Part shown: piece by piece, positions 61,106-64,000 of the stretch | Position numbering within the stretch: position 1 is the stretch's first letter | Layout: each line of letters opens with the position of its first letter | NCBI GenBank assembly: GCA_001299455.1 | Contig: CYUK01000003.1 | Location: 682,001-746,000, forward strand | Length of the DNA stretch: 64,000 bases | Source: Clostridiales bacterium SIT11 | GTDB lineage: Bacteria; Bacillota; Clostridia; Tissierellales; Peptoniphilaceae | Direction of reading: 5' to 3' | Notes under the pieces: generated by a model | The model's database searches: none | What the model saw: only the letters and a program-made list of their open reading frames with translations | Told to the model about the DNA's origin: nothing | Program-made: the position numbers and the translations under genes

Positions 61106-63541
61106 TTATTTTTCAACTTCAACTGCAATACCAGTAGCAGTTTTTTCTGCTTCACCTTTAGTTAATTTTAAATCAACTTTTTCAGATCCTGCAGTTGCTG
61201 TATCTAATTTTACAAATTCAACCTTAACATCTTTTTTGTTTGTAGGAAGATTTGCTTTTACAGTAGCTTCATCAATTGTAGCTCCCTTTGGAAGTACTAC
61301 TTTTTTAATTTCTTTTGCTACTGCATTTACATCATTTAAATCTTTAGCATCTTTTACAGCTTTTTCTAAATCTGCTACACTTTTTGCTTCTTCTACAGCT
61401 TTTTCAGCTGCAGTTTTTTCATTTTCTTCTAAATCAGTAAACTTAGCAATTGTATCTTTAGCAGCTGCTCTAAGGTCAGCACCTTTAAAACTGTCAGCCT
61501 TAGTATATTGAGCATCTTTGATTCCTAGGTCGTTAAATACAATCTTTTGACCTGAAACTAATGCTTCAAGAGCAGCTTTTTCACTTGCAGGAGCTAAATA
61601 AGTTGTAACTCTAGAGGAAACTCCGTTGTTGTCGATTAATTTAACACGTACGTGGAATCCTTTTTCTGTTGCTTCAAAGCCTACAAATTCTGCATCTTTT
61701 TGGTCTTTATACTTAGCATCTTTAATAGCAGCTGGTAGATAGCCTTTAAGGTCAGTTTCTTTTGGAATTACAGAAACTACTTCTGCTAAGTTGTTTTTGC
61801 CAGCTTCTAACTTAATTTGAACTTTAGCACCTTTTACTAGTTCATTTCCAAAGAATAAATCTGCATCTACAGGTACTTCGAGTTCACCTTGTGTTCCGTC
61901 TTGATCTTCTAATGTCAATACTACAACACGTCCATTTACTTTATCTTGACGATCAAGTTGTTCATATTCGATGTCTGCAATTTTGAATACATCTGCTGTC
62001 TTATAGTCAATAAGACGTTCTACAGTCATGTCTTCTGCTAATTCAACTACATCATATGGGTTAAGATTGTAGTTTAATGGGAATGCAGCTTTGTAAGCTT
62101 TTAAATCATAAGCTTTTTTATCTGTTGGACGATATCCAGATTCTTGTGCAGTAACTTTGTAAGAGTTAGTTCCTGCTGTTACAATACGAACTACATTGGA
62201 ATCCCAATTATCTTTGTCAACAACACCAAAAACAACTACTTTTGCTTCTTTAACGCCAGAACGTTTTAAAAGATCATAACCAACGTAAACTTTTTCAATT
62301 TTTTTAGTGTCTCTATCGAAAAGTTTTAGAGCGGCATCTGCATCTTTTACTTCTGTTAATTGTTTTTTAGCATAATCTGCTACAAAATAACGAGTTTTAG
62401 AGTTAGTGTCTACGGATACTTCATCTTTTGTAAGAGTTGTACCATCATTGATGATTGCACCCTTTTCAAATTTAATAGTATCTAATTCACGATCAACTAA
62501 AACTGCTTTTGTTGCTCTTCCAGTTTCAATTGTGTTTTGAGCAACACCTTCCCAACCATTACCATAAAGGGCTAGGTCTATTGGGTTACCTAATTGAACG
62601 ATGTGAGATACATTGCCTTTATCGTCAGCTAGTACACGAACTAAAGAACCAATGTAGTATTTTTCATCTTTGCTGTTTACTACATTTAGCCAATTAATTT
62701 CTTGACTTGTAGCGCGGTCTTTTTTACTGTAGTTGGCTGGTACAAAGTTTGTAGAAGCATCTACAGTAAATTCCTTCTTAAGGTCACCTTGGTTTAGGGT
62801 AATCTTGTTTGCAGAAGCTGCAGAGATGATACCCATTGTTTCGTGAGCTGGAAGGTTACGAAGTTCACCTAATTTGTAAAGTGCGTTGTAAAGCATTACA
62901 AAAGCGTCTTCACGTACAGCAGCTTTAGAAGAATCTTCAACTTTTACGCCATCAAGGATTCCTAATTGAGCAGCCCAAGCCATCCAGTCTCTTGGCCATA
63001 CGGCAGTTTTGAAGTCTGCTTGAGTTAAGTCGTCTTTTACAAGAACAACTAACATTTTAGCAAGTTCAACGTAAGTTACGTCATTTTCTGGTTTGAAGGA
63101 ACCGTCAACATAGCCGTGTAAGAATGGAAGTGCATTCTTGGGGCTAGCCATAGTAGTTCCTACTGTGATAAATCCATTTGCCCAATGGTCATTTTTCACA
63201 TCAGAATATGGTTTTACTTGTCCGTGGATCTTAGTAGCTAGATCTTGACGTCCAATAGCGTATACTAAAAGTTTAGTAATTTCAGCTCTTTGGATGTTTT
63301 TGTCTAGTGCTAAATCGTTGTTCTTTTCGTCTTTGTACATTTTACGTCCAAGGACGATTTCGTTGTCAACGAGCCATTGAACTTTCTCGTTATTGTCTTT
63401 CTTTTCGGGTACTTTTTTAGTTTCTTCAACTTTAGTATCCTTTTTTGCGTCAGCTTTTGGAGCTTCAGCAGCAAAGACAGAACCGAAAGTTCCTAGTACC
63501 ATGACTAGTGCTAGTACTAGAGAAAGAAATTTCTTGTTCAT
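61106..63541 (-). CDS. S-layer homology (SLH) domain surface protein
   Basis: The 811-residue protein has a signal peptide (residues 1-25, ending VFAAEA) and a charged spacer. About three SLH-like repeats follow (around 45-220), seen in IQRAEITKLLVYAIG, YSDVKNDHWANGFITVGT and FLHGYVDGSFKPENDVTYVELAKMLV. They bind pyruvylated wall polymers. The long middle part is beta-rich, and residues 700-811 include a helical KTAAEKAVEEAK segment. A biased, AT-rich codon set typical of highly expressed genes suggests the main S-layer protein. It has a strong promoter and a 145-base leader. Confidence 0.9.
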   Translation of the reverse strand: MNKKFLSLVLALVMVLGTFGSVFAAEAPKADAKKDTKVEETKKVPEKKDNNEKVQWLVDNEIVLGRKMYKDEKNNDLALDKNIQRAEITKLLVYAIGRQDLATKIHGQVKPYSDVKNDHWANGFITVGTTMASPKNALPFLHGYVDGSFKPENDVTYVELAKMLVVLVKDDLTQADFKTAVWPRDWMAWAAQLGILDGVKVEDSSKAAVREDAFVMLYNALYKLGELRNLPAHETMGIISAASANKITLNQGDLKKEFTVDASTNFVPANYSKKDRATSQEINWLNVVNSKDEKYYIGSLVRVLADDKGNVSHIVQLGNPIDLALYGNGWEGVAQNTIETGRATKAVLVDRELDTIKFEKGAIINDGTTLTKDEVSVDTNSKTRYFVADYAKKQLTEVKDADAALKLFDRDTKKIEKVYVGYDLLKRSGVKEAKVVVFGVVDKDNWDSNVVRIVTAGTNSYKVTAQESGYRPTDKKAYDLKAYKAAFPLNYNLNPYDVVELAEDMTVERLIDYKTADVFKIADIEYEQLDRQDKVNGRVVVLTLEDQDGTQGELEVPVDADLFFGNELVKGAKVQIKLEAGKNNLAEVVSVIPKETDLKGYLPAAIKDAKYKDQKDAEFVGFEATEKGFHVRVKLIDNNGVSSRVTTYLAPASEKAALEALVSGQKIVFNDLGIKDAQYTKADSFKGADLRAAAKDTIAKFTDLEENEKTAAEKAVEEAKSVADLEKAVKDAKDLNDVNAVAKEIKKVVLPKGATIDEATVKANLPTNKKDVKVEFVKLDTATAGSEKVDLKLTKGEAEKTATGIAVEVEK

Positions 63542-63575
63542 TTGTCTTTCGACCTCCTTATATATTTGTAGATCT

Positions 63576-63598
63576 ACAAAAACCTGTGAGGTTTTTGT
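63576..63598 (-). promoter_or_regulatory. Perfect 10-bp hairpin in the S-layer gene leader
   Basis: ACAAAAACCT, loop of three, AGGTTTTTGT. It lies in the 5' untranslated region about 35 bases before the start and could stabilise the mRNA. Confidence 0.55.
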
Positions 63599-63691
63599 CG
63601 TGCTATAAGGAAATATTCCAGACGAACATCATTTCTTGTTCTCACTTTCATGAGAGATATGAAGTTGTCATAGAACATTTCTTATAGTCTT

Positions 63692-63720
63692 ATTATACAT
63701 AAAGTTTCTCCGGATGTCCA
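63692..63720 (-). promoter_or_regulatory. Promoter of the S-layer gene
   Basis: Minus strand TGGACA (63715-63720), 17 bases, TATAAT (63692-63697). The start would be near 63685. Confidence 0.75.
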
Positions 63721-63782
63721 CAACTTCATTTTTTCGTAACCAAATAGTAATATTTGAAGGGGGAGGATTTTGTGGTGGTTTT

Positions 63783-63806
63783 GTAGGGGCGACTTTATGT
63801 CGCCCG
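63783..63806 (+). repeat. REP hairpin, stem allele A
   Basis: GTAG, GGGCGAC, loop TTTAT, GTCGCCC, G. Confidence 0.9.
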
Positions 63807-63870
63807 TTGTGGGTTGATTTATTTCTATCGACTCTTGTCGCTCTTTGCTACATTTTCATTCTTGGTTCTT

Positions 63871-63894
63871 CGGGCTGCACAAGGCAGCCCCTAC
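63871..63894 (-). repeat. REP hairpin, stem allele B
   Basis: Minus strand: GTAG, GGGCTGC, loop CTTGT, GCAGCCC, G. The GTTGGATA linker follows, but no right-hand partner. Confidence 0.9.
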
Positions 63895-63954
63895 GTTGGA
63901 TACTCTCCAATACACATTTTTCTAAGTAGAGAAATGTAGGTCCTAAAAAATATA

Positions 63955-64000
63955 GAAAATGAAGGAAATAAGCCGAGGCCCGTGAAGAAAATTTCGCTGT
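63955..64000. repeat. Composite cruciform element, copy 3 (cut by window edge)
   Basis: Starting at GAAAATGAAGGAAATAAG it matches the outer arm of copy 1 in reverse orientation, including CGAGGCCC, GTGAAGAAAATTTCGCTGT. The rest lies outside the window. Confidence 0.75.

Overview
The window reads as one contiguous stretch of a low-to-moderate GC Firmicutes chromosome. The gene content and order fit an anaerobic Tissierellia/Clostridia-type organism, most likely Peptoniphilaceae-like. The evidence is the clostridial run murB-rapZ-yvcK-whiA-HPr-dnaE-pfkA-pyk, a ctsR-mcsA-mcsB-clpC-radA-carD cluster, SLH-type S-layer protein, T-box control of ileS, and strong AGGAGG ribosome binding sites. The genus is inference. 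No rRNA, tRNA, prophage or CRISPR was seen.

Layout. Positions 1-6043 hold the S10 ribosomal protein operon on the minus strand (rpsJ to the first part of rplE), with its own promoter and a structured leader. A repeat-rich gap (6.4-6.8 kb) and a secreted protein broken by an in-frame stop follow. Positions 7.9-18.1 kb carry glycolytic, replication and cell-wall-control genes, all minus. Positions 18.4-26.7 kb mix a permease, a lone larB, recR-ybaB-dnaX, a tiny Ala/Asn-rich lipoprotein, a zinc-ribbon membrane protein and nadK. Positions 26.8-37.1 kb hold hom-asd, a PIN-TRAM protein, carD and the CtsR heat-shock operon. An AT-rich MFS gene lies between two 31-bp direct repeats (37.25-38.93 kb). 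A frameshifted ldh, a secreted repeat protein, a TPR-map-MATE-cyclophilin operon and an EF-G paralog follow. Positions 48.5-56 kb contain a T-box-controlled ileS, an Rrf2 regulator, an SAF-domain oxidoreductase and a divergent cysK-cysE pair. The end (58.5-64 kb) is a dense repeat region with a transposase-like gene and an S-layer gene.

The most notable systems are these. (1) A REP-associated tyrosine transposase (RAYT, 59096-59578) sits inside a cluster of small hairpins, each headed by GTAG. At least 17 copies occur in the window, with three or four stem alleles that keep base pairing by compensatory changes, arranged as inverted pairs around a conserved linker. Larger cruciforms in the same cluster covary in the same way. 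(2) cysK-cysE is preceded by a promoter, a 21-codon leader peptide with three consecutive Cys codons, a hairpin beginning at the last Cys codon and a terminator just before cysK. This is a strong candidate for ribosome-mediated cysteine attenuation. (3) IleS is of the IleS2 (eukaryote-like) type with the signature HIGH altered to GIHH, a change linked to mupirocin hyper-resistance. (4) Several genes look recently damaged: ldh by one extra C in a C7 run, and the secreted protein at 7 kb by a nonsense codon.

All coordinates, hairpins and promoter spacings were read by eye. No alignment, folding or database search was run.
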